NCBI RefSeq assembly: GCF_003030465.1
Contig: NZ_CP028339.1
Coordinates: 3,232,041 to 3,296,040 of the forward strand
Length of the DNA: 64,000 bases
Direction: 5' to 3'
DNA from: Thauera aromatica K172
Lineage (GTDB): Bacteria; Pseudomonadota; Gammaproteobacteria; Burkholderiales; Rhodocyclaceae
The notes under the pieces were generated by a model. That model was given only the letters and a program-made list of their open reading frames with translations, was not told the DNA's origin and searched no databases. The position numbers and the translations under genes are program-made. This document shows, in pieces, positions 32,901 through 39,926 of this stretch (position 1 is its first letter; each line of letters starts with the position of its first letter).

Positions 32901-33065
32901 CTCACGCGCCTGCAGGCGGGAGGTTTCCCCCTCGTGCCACAGCAGCAGCCCCCCGGCCACACCCGCCACCAGCATCGACACGAGGGCAGCGGCGCCCAGC
33001 ACGCGCCTGGAGAGGAAGGAGCGGCGCACAGGCTGCGGCGAGGAGTTCGGCACGGCGGAGGTCAC
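29931..33065 (-). CDS. Class A penicillin-binding protein-like transglycosylase/transpeptidase
   Basis: 1044 aa, larger than most bifunctional PBPs. One N-terminal TM (VLGAALVSMLVAGVAGGLLLW-like, about residues 25-45) and then a GT51 glycosyltransferase domain with FIENRDLLDP, PGGSTLATQIEKY and RRRLVLDYLNTVPL. The penicillin-binding part has SxxK in LGSTAKL (about residue 515) and KTG in ALGGKTGTGDNR (about 940), so acylation chemistry looks possible. The middle is divergent from PBP1a/1b. Ends with a Pro/Ala-rich tail. Periplasmic peptidoglycan synthesis is inferred. Confidence 0.85.
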   Translation of the reverse strand: MTSAVPNSSPQPVRRSFLSRRVLGAAALVSMLVAGVAGGLLLWHEGETSRLQAREIARYAARLDYARMAGASTAIRFPAHGPFDQRLGYTELPRFAERLQARGFALVEQVRFSPTLMDYSGAGLFPPYREKTRAGLDVSDCRGELLYGFRYPYRAYADFEAVPAVVVDALLFIENRDLLDPARPTLNPAVDWARFARAALGQLGRMVDADLDAPGGSTLATQIEKYRHSPGGITVDAREKLRQMASASVRAYREGEHTLAVRRRLVLDYLNTVPLSAAPGHGEVNGLGDGLWVWFGADFERVNALLAAPAAEGTQRMAQGQALRQVVALMIAHRRPSWYLADGREELARSTDAHLRLLAGAGLIGPALRDAALGQPLRFRDLAADPALVPAQPGKGTTAVRTRLAGLLDTSLYALDRLDAELASTLHGGLQQAVSDYLGRLSEAEFARSQGLIGERLLHPATLDAVRYSFTLVERTAGGNRVRVQTDTTDQPLDINEGSKLELGSTAKLRVLATYLELVAELHARLAPLDAAALRRVNIDAHDRLTRWAVEHLAAAADRSLPAMLEAALERRFSANPGERFFTGGGVHVFGNFNDTDNGRVPTVREALQASINLPFVRLMRELVRHTMYQVPGSSARLLEDRQDPRREEYLARFADREGQVFLRRFWYKYQDKGAEEARSMLLDGLRPGDDRLAAVFRYLEPEAPPAALAAFLAARVDGPPPTAARLAQLYARHAPEAFDLPDRGYVARVHPLELWLVGYLLRHPEATFAEVVAASADERQAVYRWLFRTRVKSAQDSRIFTMLEVEAFLEIHRRWARLGYPFGHLVPSLATALGSSGDRPGALAELMGIIANDGVRLPTRRIDRVRFAADTPYETALAVRPAEGERVMAVEVAQALRHALSEVVEGGTARRLAGAFRLADGSELALGGKTGTGDNRIVVRGRPGLALNRTATFVFYLGPHHFGTLTAYVIGPDAARYRFTSGLPVQILKSMGPMLLPHLEPAAGPACLPPPLEAPAGEAAAPQAAGAVPAAEGVRTAHGRIVR

Positions 33066-33236
33066 GGGCAGAGGGGCGGATATTGCATCGCAAAAATTAT
33101 CCTCATTCTACGGCGCGGAAATGACACTGTTGCACCCACGCCACAGCATCGGCACCCCACTCCGGCGAGCGTGCGGCAATCGGCTCGGTCGGGCCATTTG
33201 GAGCCCGGGGACACGCGGGCAATCTCGGACGGCCCG

Positions 33237-33521
33237 CTACTTCGGAAACTTCCGTGCAGTGTGCACGACGTTGAGCACGACGATGCCGTCCGGGGCGACC
33301 TTCACGAAGACGACGTACGGCAGCCTCCGAACAACGAGCTCGCGAGTTCCGGGGATGCGGTCACTCACGCGGATCCGCTCCGGGAACGTCCGGAGGGCTT
33401 CGATTTCCGCGACGATCCTTTTCTGGACCGCGCCAGCGGTCGCCGGACCCGCTTCGAGGTGGTAGTACGCGAGTATTTCCCCGAGGTCGTCGAGCGCCTC
33501 GTCCGTCCAGAAGATTTCCAT
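33237..33521 (-). CDS. ParE/RelE-superfamily toxin
   Basis: 94 aa. MEIFWTDEALDDLGEILAYY and the C-terminal VVRRLPYVVFVKVAPDGIVV are typical of ParE-like toxins, which poison gyrase (ParE) or cut mRNA (RelE). Stops 2 nt after the antitoxin on the same strand, the usual antitoxin-first order. Lower GC than the surrounding genes fits a mobile or acquired module. Confidence 0.88.
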   Translation of the reverse strand: MEIFWTDEALDDLGEILAYYHLEAGPATAGAVQKRIVAEIEALRTFPERIRVSDRIPGTRELVVRRLPYVVFVKVAPDGIVVLNVVHTARKFPK

Positions 33522-33523
33522 TC

Positions 33524-33838
33524 TTACGACGTCTTACCGGCCGAGCGCACCCGCAGGCGTTCCTTCAGAAGGGCCATCGCCTCGCCGTGTCCGCGGAGGC
33601 GGGTTTCGCCCGAGTCGACGCGCGCGAGGGTCGCCGAGACCTTGTCGAAGAGCCAGCCGTCGTACCCCGGGTCCTTGTCGAGCAGGAGCTCGGGAAGCAG
33701 CGTATCGGCGGCATCCTCGATGGAAATCATGATCCCGACGGGACGGTTGTTCTTGGTGACGACGACGGGTTCCCTCCGGGCGGAATCGAGGAACTCGCCG
33801 AACCGGTTCTTGGCGTCTCGCGCCGACATGACTTTCAT
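33524..33838 (-). CDS. Phd/YefM-family antitoxin
   Basis: About 104 aa. MKVMSARDAKNRFGEFLDSA and REPVVVTKNNRPVGIMISIE form the Phd/YefM DNA-binding and dimer domain; the C-terminal part would wrap the toxin. ATG 33838 has AAGG at 8 nt, better spaced than ATG 33844. A TACAAT -10 on the minus strand (33877-33872) lies upstream; autorepression is the family rule. Confidence 0.88.
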   Translation of the reverse strand: MKVMSARDAKNRFGEFLDSARREPVVVTKNNRPVGIMISIEDAADTLLPELLLDKDPGYDGWLFDKVSATLARVDSGETRLRGHGEAMALLKERLRVRSAGKTS

Positions 33839-34057
33839 GGCCATCACCTTCGGGGTTATCTGAATGTGTCCATTGTAGCTACTTTTGGCGCTTGGGTAGG
33901 CATAGCAACCGGAAGCGCGCAATGCCCGTTGCCTACTTTTCCACCTGCGCCGACGCCATTACGCCGAACATAAAGTGGCGCCTATATGCCGATCACGGAG
34001 TGGCTCCAATACGGCGGTCGCCGACACCGGCCTCAACGAGCACCGGATGCGCGGAAG

Positions 34058-34339
34058 TCACAGCGCATCCAGCAGCTTCATGAAGTTCCGCTTGCGCTTC
34101 CACTCCAGCCGGATTTCCGCAAGTTCGTCGCCGAACATCCCCAACTGCTTGTGCGCCACCCGCAGTGCGCGGATTTTCTTGACGATGGAGACAATGTCGC
34201 CCCGGCGGGGTTTGTCCCATGGACTGCGGCGAACGCGGCTATCGGGGGCCTCCTCCTCAGCGACCTTCTGCCACAGGAGGTCGAGCGCCCGCTTGCGCAG
34301 CGCTGCCTCACAGCCAATCGGACCGGCCACTTCCGTCAA
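34058..34339 (-). CDS. Hypothetical protein, probably a decayed remnant
   Basis: About 93 aa reading from a TTG; I recognise no family. It is rich in Lys/Arg and ends EIRLEWKRKRNFMKLLDAL. The open frame extends upstream without an ATG to a TGA near 34405, in a different frame from the YhaV-like fragment at 34385-34434. Neighbouring gene-poor sequence (33845-34057 and 34435-34628) shows no gene, so the region looks like the scar of earlier insertions. Confidence 0.35.
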   Translation of the reverse strand: MTEVAGPIGCEAALRKRALDLLWQKVAEEEAPDSRVRRSPWDKPRRGDIVSIVKKIRALRVAHKQLGMFGDELAEIRLEWKRKRNFMKLLDAL

Positions 34340-34384
34340 CTTGAAGAATGGACCGCAGCCAGGGGCCTGCTTGAAGCGCTGCCA

Positions 34385-34434
34385 GGCGCTTGCTGGCGTT
34401 CTTCTTCACATATCCGACGGGGTCCTTCTGCTTG
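34385..34434 (-). pseudogene. Possible YhaV-type toxin fragment
   Basis: One minus-strand frame reads KQKDPVGYVKKNASKRLA, closely like the N-terminal block of YhaV-family toxins as I remember them (DP-x-x-Y-x-K-N-x-x-K-x-L-A). No start or remaining domain is visible and the frame soon stops. It may be the last trace of a second toxin-antitoxin locus next to the ParE/Phd pair. Confidence 0.3.
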
Positions 34435-34628
34435 CATACGCATTACCCGAAGCCGAGGCCAATGTGGAAAGCTCGGGCAAAGGGGGGGCGCACCCGCATC
34501 GGGTCCAGGACCACGGGTGAGGCCCTGGCGGCGCTGGCATAGGTGCCTTGGCGCCGGGCCAGTACGTCACGTCCGATGTGCCGGTACAACCGCACCGGCT
34601 CGCGGTCGACGACCCCCGGAGGCTTCGC

Positions 34629-35936
34629 CTACGCGTCGAAAGCGGCCAGCGCGGCGCGCAGTTCGGCTTCGGCGACGCCCTCGGCCAGCGCTGCCACGGC
34701 CGTACCGTCGACGCGCAGCGTCCCCTCGCGCACCTCGAAGCGGCCGCCCTGCTTGAGCGCCGCCACGCACTGCCCGGCCTCGCGCGGCGAGGCGAAGCCG
34801 GCGCCCTGCAGCAGCAGGCGGCCGTCGCCATCGACGAGCTTGAAGTGGAAGCGGCCGTCGGCTTCGCGGTACTGCTTGAACTGCGGCAGCGCGGCGGGTT
34901 TGGGCTTCGTCGCCGACGCGGCGGGCGCGGTGGCGAGGTTGCGCAGGCCGACGGCGTGGCGCAGCTCGGCGAGGAAGGGAGCGGCGAGCGCGCGCGCCTT
35001 CTCCGCGCCTTCGCGCAGCTGGCGCTCGATCTGCGCCGGTTCGGCGATCAGCGCCTGGTATTTGTCGCGCATCGGCGCCACCGCGCCCTCGATGTGCTCG
35101 AACAGCGCCTGCTTGGCCTCGCCCCAGGCGATGCCGTCGTCGAAGGCGGTGCGCATCGCACGCGCTTCTTCGGCGCTGGAGAAGGCCTGGTAGAGCTGGA
35201 ACAGGGCCGAGCCGTCGGCGTCCTTGGGCTCGCCCGGTGCCTTCGAGTCGGTGACGATGGAGAAGATCAGCTTCTTCAGCTCGGCCGGCGGCGCGAACAG
35301 CGGGATGGTGTTGTCATAGCTCTTGCTCATCTTGCGCCCGTCCAGCCCGGGCAGGGTCGCCACCGAGGCGTCGATCGCCGCCTCCGGCAGGACGAAGTGC
35401 TCGCCGTAGAGGTGGTTGAAGCTGCCGGCGATGTCGCGCGCCATCTCGAGGTGCTGGATCTGATCGCGCCCGACCGGCACCGAGTTGGCCTTGAACATCA
35501 GGATATCGGCGGCCATCAGCACCGGGTACATGAACAGCCCCATGCTGACCCCGGCGTCCGCATCGAGGCCGTCGGCAGCGTTCTTGTCCACCGCCGCCTT
35601 GTAGGCGTGGGCGCGGTTGAGCAGGCCCTTGCCGGCGACGCAGGTGAGCAGCCAGGTCAGCTCGGGAATCTCGGGGATGTCGGACTGGCGGTAGAACCAC
35701 ACGCGCTCGGTATCGAGTCCGGCGGCGAGCCAGGTGGCGGCGATCTCCAGCGTCGAGCGCTGGACCCGCAGCGGATCGGCGGTGGAAATCAGCGCATGAT
35801 AGTCGGCGAGGAAATAGAAGCTCTCCACCCCGGAGTGGCGGCTGGCGGCAACCGCCGGGCGGATCGCGCCGGCGTAGTTGCCGAGATGGGGCGTGCCCGA
35901 GGGTTTGATCCCGGTAAGAACGCGCTGGACAGTCAT
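34629..35936 (-). CDS. trpS: Tryptophanyl-tRNA synthetase with C-terminal extension
   Basis: Class I synthetase charging tRNA-Trp. 435 aa: HIGH-type motif in SGTPHLGNYAGA (residues 13-24) and KMSKS in GLDGRKMSKSYDN (about 203). The catalytic part ends near residue 350 (bacterial TrpRS is usually about 330-350 aa). A further 80 residues contain RFHFKLVDGDGRLLLQGAGF, resembling the DUF1508/YegP fold, joined by an Ala/Pro/Lys linker. Such tails occur in betaproteobacterial TrpRS; their function is unknown to me. Confidence 0.95.
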   Translation of the reverse strand: MTVQRVLTGIKPSGTPHLGNYAGAIRPAVAASRHSGVESFYFLADYHALISTADPLRVQRSTLEIAATWLAAGLDTERVWFYRQSDIPEIPELTWLLTCVAGKGLLNRAHAYKAAVDKNAADGLDADAGVSMGLFMYPVLMAADILMFKANSVPVGRDQIQHLEMARDIAGSFNHLYGEHFVLPEAAIDASVATLPGLDGRKMSKSYDNTIPLFAPPAELKKLIFSIVTDSKAPGEPKDADGSALFQLYQAFSSAEEARAMRTAFDDGIAWGEAKQALFEHIEGAVAPMRDKYQALIAEPAQIERQLREGAEKARALAAPFLAELRHAVGLRNLATAPAASATKPKPAALPQFKQYREADGRFHFKLVDGDGRLLLQGAGFASPREAGQCVAALKQGGRFEVREGTLRVDGTAVAALAEGVAEAELRAALAAFDA

Positions 35937-35998
35937 GGATTGCTCCGGCCGGACAAAGGCGCGAGTTTAGCAGAGCCCGCAGCCCGGCTCCGGGCCGC

Positions 35999-36406
35999 CT
36001 ATTCCGTCCACCGCAGCGCCAGGCGCGCACCGCCCCCCGGCACCAGATCGACCCAGTGTTCCTGGGTGACGCCGCCGAAACGCGCGCTGATGCGATAGCG
36101 CCCCGCCTCCGCGACATCGACCTGGCCGATCGGCCCGCACAAGGCTTCGACGCGGCGCCCGGCGAGCGGATCGTCGATGCGCGTCGCCACATCGGCCAGA
36201 TAGGCACCGTCGGTGGTGGCAAACAGCAGCGTCAGCGCATGCATCGGCGCATCGGCGCGCATGCGCTGCGACTCTTCGAGGCCGATCCCCCCGCATTCGA
36301 GGCGCAAGGCCTCGCCCCCGCCACTGCCCTGCTGCTGGGCGAAGGCGAACGGGCCACCGAGGGCCAGCCCGAGAAACAGCGCCATCCTTGTTGCGACCCT
36401 GATCAT
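35999..36406 (-). CDS. Secreted hypothetical protein with carboxypeptidase-regulatory-like fold
   Basis: 135 aa. A signal peptide (MIRVATRMALFLGLALGGPF, cleavage near AFA-QQ) is followed by a short beta-rich domain with two Cys (LECGG and EALCGP) likely to pair in the periplasm. The C-terminal half (VEAGRYRIS-like AEAGRYRISARFGG and VPGGGARLALRW) resembles carboxypeptidase-regulatory-like domains. No function recognised. 62 nt upstream of trpS on the same strand. Confidence 0.6.
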   Translation of the reverse strand: MIRVATRMALFLGLALGGPFAFAQQQGSGGGEALRLECGGIGLEESQRMRADAPMHALTLLFATTDGAYLADVATRIDDPLAGRRVEALCGPIGQVDVAEAGRYRISARFGGVTQEHWVDLVPGGGARLALRWTE

Positions 36407-36512
36407 TGCCGATCCTTCCCGTAGCCGGTCGATAAAAGGCCGATTGTCGCGGGAGCGGCTGCCGGCAACAAGCCGACCTTGCCCGAGCGCGCCTGCGGCA
36501 AGCGGCCGCGGG

Positions 36513-36556
36513 TTGTGCGTCGCAGCAAAACCAGCTTACAATATTTGTCCAAATAT
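36513..36556 (+). promoter_or_regulatory. Candidate promoter and palindromic operator of ggpPS-mscS
   Basis: TTGTGC (36513-36518), 18-bp spacer, TACAAT (36537-36542), overlapped by the palindrome ATATTT-GTCC-AAATAT (36541-36556). It lies about 180 nt before the ggpPS ATG in the 330-nt gene-free stretch 36407-36736, implying a long 5' leader. The AT-rich patch is conspicuous. Confidence 0.5.
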
Positions 36557-36736
36557 GTTCCCCGGCACAGCGGCGGCCATCGCTGCAACATCGCCCCCTC
36601 CGGCTCCAAGCGCCGCCGCACGCAAGCCTCCCGGCGCGGCCGCCAGCACTCCCACCGCCGCCCCTTCCCCTGCCGGGCATTCCGAATCGAACCAGTCGGC
36701 ACCGATGTCGGCGTTCACCTGCAAGGAGAACCGCAC

Positions 36737-39034
36737 ATGCTGCTCGCCACCGATCTCGACGGCACCTTCCTCGCCGGCCACCCGGAAAACCGCCAGCGCC
36801 TCTACCAGCTGATCGGCGCCCACCCGGAAATCAAGCTCGCTTTCGTCACCGGCCGCGGCCTCGAGGTGGTGCTGCCGATCCTCTCCGATCCGACTATCCC
36901 GGTGCCCGACTACATCATCTGCGACGTCGGCGCGACCATCGTCGACGGCCGCAGCCGCCAGCCCGTGCAGCCGCTGCAGTCGGACGTCGACGCGCGCTGG
37001 CCGGGCGAGCACACGGTCGCCCAGGCGATGGCCGCGTTCGCCGCCCTCGAACGCCAGGAAGTCCCGCAGCAGCGGCGCTGCTCCTACTTCTGCACCGCCG
37101 AAGCGGTCGACGCCAGGATCGAGGAGGTCGCCGCCGGACTCGGCTGCGATGTGCTCCATTCGGCGCAGCGCTATCTCGATATCCTGCCGCGCGGCGTCAA
37201 CAAGGGCAGCACGCTGTCCGCGCTGGTCCGCCACCTCGGCCTCGAGCACGACTCGGTGCTGGTCGCCGGCGACACCCTGAACGACCTGTCGATGTACGAG
37301 GCGGGCTTCATCGGCGTCTGCGTCGGCGAGTCCGAGCCCGCCCTGCTCGATGCCACCCGCGACCGCGCACGGGTGCTGCACGCGATCCACACCGGCTGCG
37401 GCGGCATCCTCGAGGCGATGGCCCACTTCGGCTTTCTCGGCGGCAGCGGCATCGAGGCCGAAGTCCAGGCCATGGACGCACCCGGCAAGGCCGAGCTGGT
37501 AATGGTCTATCACCGCCTGCCGTACGAGGAAGTGTTCGACAACGGGCGCCTCGCCCGCCGCCGCCCGAGCTCGCCGAACGGCATCATCCCCACCCTGCTG
37601 TCCTTTTTCGGCAACAACCGCAAGGGTTCGTGGGTGGCGTGGGCGGTGCACGATCCGAAAAAGGCCCTGCCCTTCGAAACCCACACCGAAGTCGACCGCG
37701 AGCACTACCCCGATCTCGTCGCCGCCCGCGTCGCGCTCAGCCAGGACGACGTCGACACCTTCTACAAGCGCTTCTCCAAGGAAGCCTTCTGGCCGACGCT
37801 GCACACCTTCTGGGAGCGCGCGGTGTTCCGCGAGGAGGACTGGACGGTGTTTCTCAAGGTCAACCGCCTGTTCGCCGAACGCACCGCAGCCGAAGCCGCC
37901 GAAGGCGCGGTGGTGTGGATCCACGATTACAACCTGTGGATGGTGCCGGCGACCCTGCGCGAGCTGCGCCCGGACCTGAAGATCGCCTTCTTCCACCATA
38001 CCTACTTCCCTTCGGCCGATGTGTTCAACGTCCTGCCCTGGCGCCGCGACATCGTCGGCAGCCTGCTGCAGTGCGACTACATCGGCTTTCACATCCCACG
38101 CCAGGCCGAGAACTTCGTCGATGTCGCGCGCGGCACGGTACCGCTCAAAGTGCTCGAAACCCGGGCCTGCGCGCCGCGCTACCTGACTTACGGCTGCGCC
38201 GTCGGACTCGACGAAGTGAGCACCGCGATCGAAGCCAACGGCCGCCGCATCGGCCTCGGCGCCCACCCGGTGGGGCTCGACGTCGAGCGCGTGCGCGCGG
38301 TGCTGGCAGCACCGCAGACCACCGCGCGGATGGCCACGCTGCGCCGCGAGCTCGCCGGCACCCGCGTGATCCTGTCGGTCGAGCGCCTGGACTACACCAA
38401 GAGCACGCTGGAAAAGCTCGTCGCCTTCGAGCGCCTGCTCGAAGCCCACCCCGAGCTGTGCGGCAAGGTGTCGCTGCTCGCGGTCTGCGTGCCCGCAGCG
38501 AAGGAGATGACCGTCTACGACGAGCTCCAGACCCGCATCGAGCAGGCCGTGGGCAAGGTCAATGGCCGCTTCGCCCGCGTCGGCTGGACTCCGGTGCAGT
38601 TCTTCTTCCGCGCCCTGCCGTTCGAGGAGGTCGTGGCCTGGTACGCGATGGCCGACGTGATGTGGATCACCCCGCTGCGCGACGGCCTCAACCTCGTCGC
38701 CAAGGAATACGCCGCCACCCAGGGCCTGACCGGCGGCCAGGGCGTGCTCGTGCTGTCCGAATTCGCCGGTGCGGCGGCGGAACTGCACGGCGCGGTGCTG
38801 ACCAACCCGCACGATCTCCACGACCTCACCGCCAAGCTCTACTTCGCGATCGCGATGAACCGTGCCGAAGCCGAAGCGCGCCTGCGCGAGTTGTTCGAGA
38901 TCGTCTGCCACAATGACATCCAGCGCTGGGGGCAGGACTTCCTCGATGCGGTGAATGCGCAACCGGCACCGCCGGCATCGACGGCCGCCTCCGTGCCGCC
39001 GCAGCCCGCCCCGGACGAAGTGCTCGCCGCCTGA
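36737..39034 (+). CDS. ggpPS: Bifunctional glucosylglycerol-phosphate phosphatase/synthase
   Basis: 765 aa, two domains. N-terminal HAD phosphatase (about 1-255): LLATDLDGTFL nucleophile Asp, FVTGRG, and VAGDTLNDLSMYEAG. C-terminal GT20 synthase (about 270-735): VWIHDYNLWMVPATL, FFHHTYFPSADVFNVLPWR, SVERLDYTKSTLEK and TPLRDGLNLVAKEY. GT20 enzymes make trehalose-6-phosphate or glucosylglycerol-phosphate; this N-terminal HAD fusion and the GgpS-type motifs fit the GgpPS known from Stenotrophomonas rhizophila, which makes the osmolyte glucosylglycerol from ADP-glucose and glycerol-3-phosphate. AAGGAG 8 nt before ATG 36737. Followed by mscS. Trehalose synthesis is the alternative. Confidence 0.82.
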   Translation: MLLATDLDGTFLAGHPENRQRLYQLIGAHPEIKLAFVTGRGLEVVLPILSDPTIPVPDYIICDVGATIVDGRSRQPVQPLQSDVDARWPGEHTVAQAMAAFAALERQEVPQQRRCSYFCTAEAVDARIEEVAAGLGCDVLHSAQRYLDILPRGVNKGSTLSALVRHLGLEHDSVLVAGDTLNDLSMYEAGFIGVCVGESEPALLDATRDRARVLHAIHTGCGGILEAMAHFGFLGGSGIEAEVQAMDAPGKAELVMVYHRLPYEEVFDNGRLARRRPSSPNGIIPTLLSFFGNNRKGSWVAWAVHDPKKALPFETHTEVDREHYPDLVAARVALSQDDVDTFYKRFSKEAFWPTLHTFWERAVFREEDWTVFLKVNRLFAERTAAEAAEGAVVWIHDYNLWMVPATLRELRPDLKIAFFHHTYFPSADVFNVLPWRRDIVGSLLQCDYIGFHIPRQAENFVDVARGTVPLKVLETRACAPRYLTYGCAVGLDEVSTAIEANGRRIGLGAHPVGLDVERVRAVLAAPQTTARMATLRRELAGTRVILSVERLDYTKSTLEKLVAFERLLEAHPELCGKVSLLAVCVPAAKEMTVYDELQTRIEQAVGKVNGRFARVGWTPVQFFFRALPFEEVVAWYAMADVMWITPLRDGLNLVAKEYAATQGLTGGQGVLVLSEFAGAAAELHGAVLTNPHDLHDLTAKLYFAIAMNRAEAEARLRELFEIVCHNDIQRWGQDFLDAVNAQPAPPASTAASVPPQPAPDEVLAA

Positions 39035-39077
39035 GCGATCCGGCCAGCCGACCGATCATCGACTGCAAGAAAAGCCC

Positions 39078-39905
39078 ATGCTCGATACCCTCACCAAACT
39101 CGACTGGATCGACGCCTACGCCCTGCCCTGGGGCATCAACCTGCTGTTCGCCCTCGGCATCTTCGTGCTCGGGCGCTGGGTGTCGCGCGGCATCGTCGCC
39201 CTTGTGCGCAAGCTGCTCGTCCGCGCCCGGCTCGACGACATCCTGGTGAATTTCATCGTCTCGATCCTGCAAGGGGTGCTGCTCCTGGTGGTGATCATCG
39301 CCGCACTCGACCGCCTCGGCGTAGACACCACCTCGCTGGTGGCGCTGATCGGTGCCGCCGGCCTCGCGATCGGCCTCGCCTTGCAGGATTCGCTGAAGAA
39401 CTTCGCCGCCGGAGTGATGCTGATCGTGTTCCGGCCGTTCAAGGCCGGCGACTTCGTCGAGGCCGCCGGCACCGCGGGGGTGGTCGAAAAGATCAACATC
39501 TTCAGCTCCACCTTCCGCACCGTGGACAACCGCGAGATCATCGTTCCCAACGGTGCGATCTACTCCGGCGTGATCACCAATTTTTCCGCCCGCGCCACCC
39601 GCCGCATCGATCTGACCTTCGGCATCAGCTACGACGACGACATCCGCAGGGTGAAGGCGATCATCGAACAGGTGCTGCGGGACGAACCCCGCCTGCTCGC
39701 CGATCCGCCCCCCTTCATCGGCGTCGCCGAGCTCGCCGACAGCAGCGTCAACCTCCACGTCCGTCCCTGGGTGGCCACCGCCGACTACTTCGCGACGATG
39801 TGCGACCTGAAGGAAAAGGTGAAGATCGCCTTCGACGAGAACGGCATCACCATCCCCTACCCGCAGGTGGACATGTACCAGCACGTGATCCCGGCCCCGC
39901 GCTGA
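39078..39905 (+). CDS. mscS: Small-conductance mechanosensitive channel
   Basis: 275 aa. TM1 (INLLFALGIFVLGRWV), TM2 (FIVSILQGVLLLVVIIAAL) and the pore helix TM3 with the Gly/Ala pattern of MscS (LIGAAGLAIGLALQDSLKNF), then the beta domain (GDFVEAAGTAGVVEKINIFS) and C-terminal vestibule. Opens under membrane tension on hypo-osmotic shock. 43 nt downstream of the glucosylglycerol gene, so uptake/synthesis and release of solute are linked. Confidence 0.94.
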   Translation: MLDTLTKLDWIDAYALPWGINLLFALGIFVLGRWVSRGIVALVRKLLVRARLDDILVNFIVSILQGVLLLVVIIAALDRLGVDTTSLVALIGAAGLAIGLALQDSLKNFAAGVMLIVFRPFKAGDFVEAAGTAGVVEKINIFSSTFRTVDNREIIVPNGAIYSGVITNFSARATRRIDLTFGISYDDDIRRVKAIIEQVLRDEPRLLADPPPFIGVAELADSSVNLHVRPWVATADYFATMCDLKEKVKIAFDENGITIPYPQVDMYQHVIPAPR

Positions 39906-39926
39906 ACACGGGCGGCGGCGCCAGGC

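Noticed and set aside
34406-34831. Minus-strand frame overlapping the trpS 3' end
   Set aside because: Shadow of trpS in another frame with no family signature.
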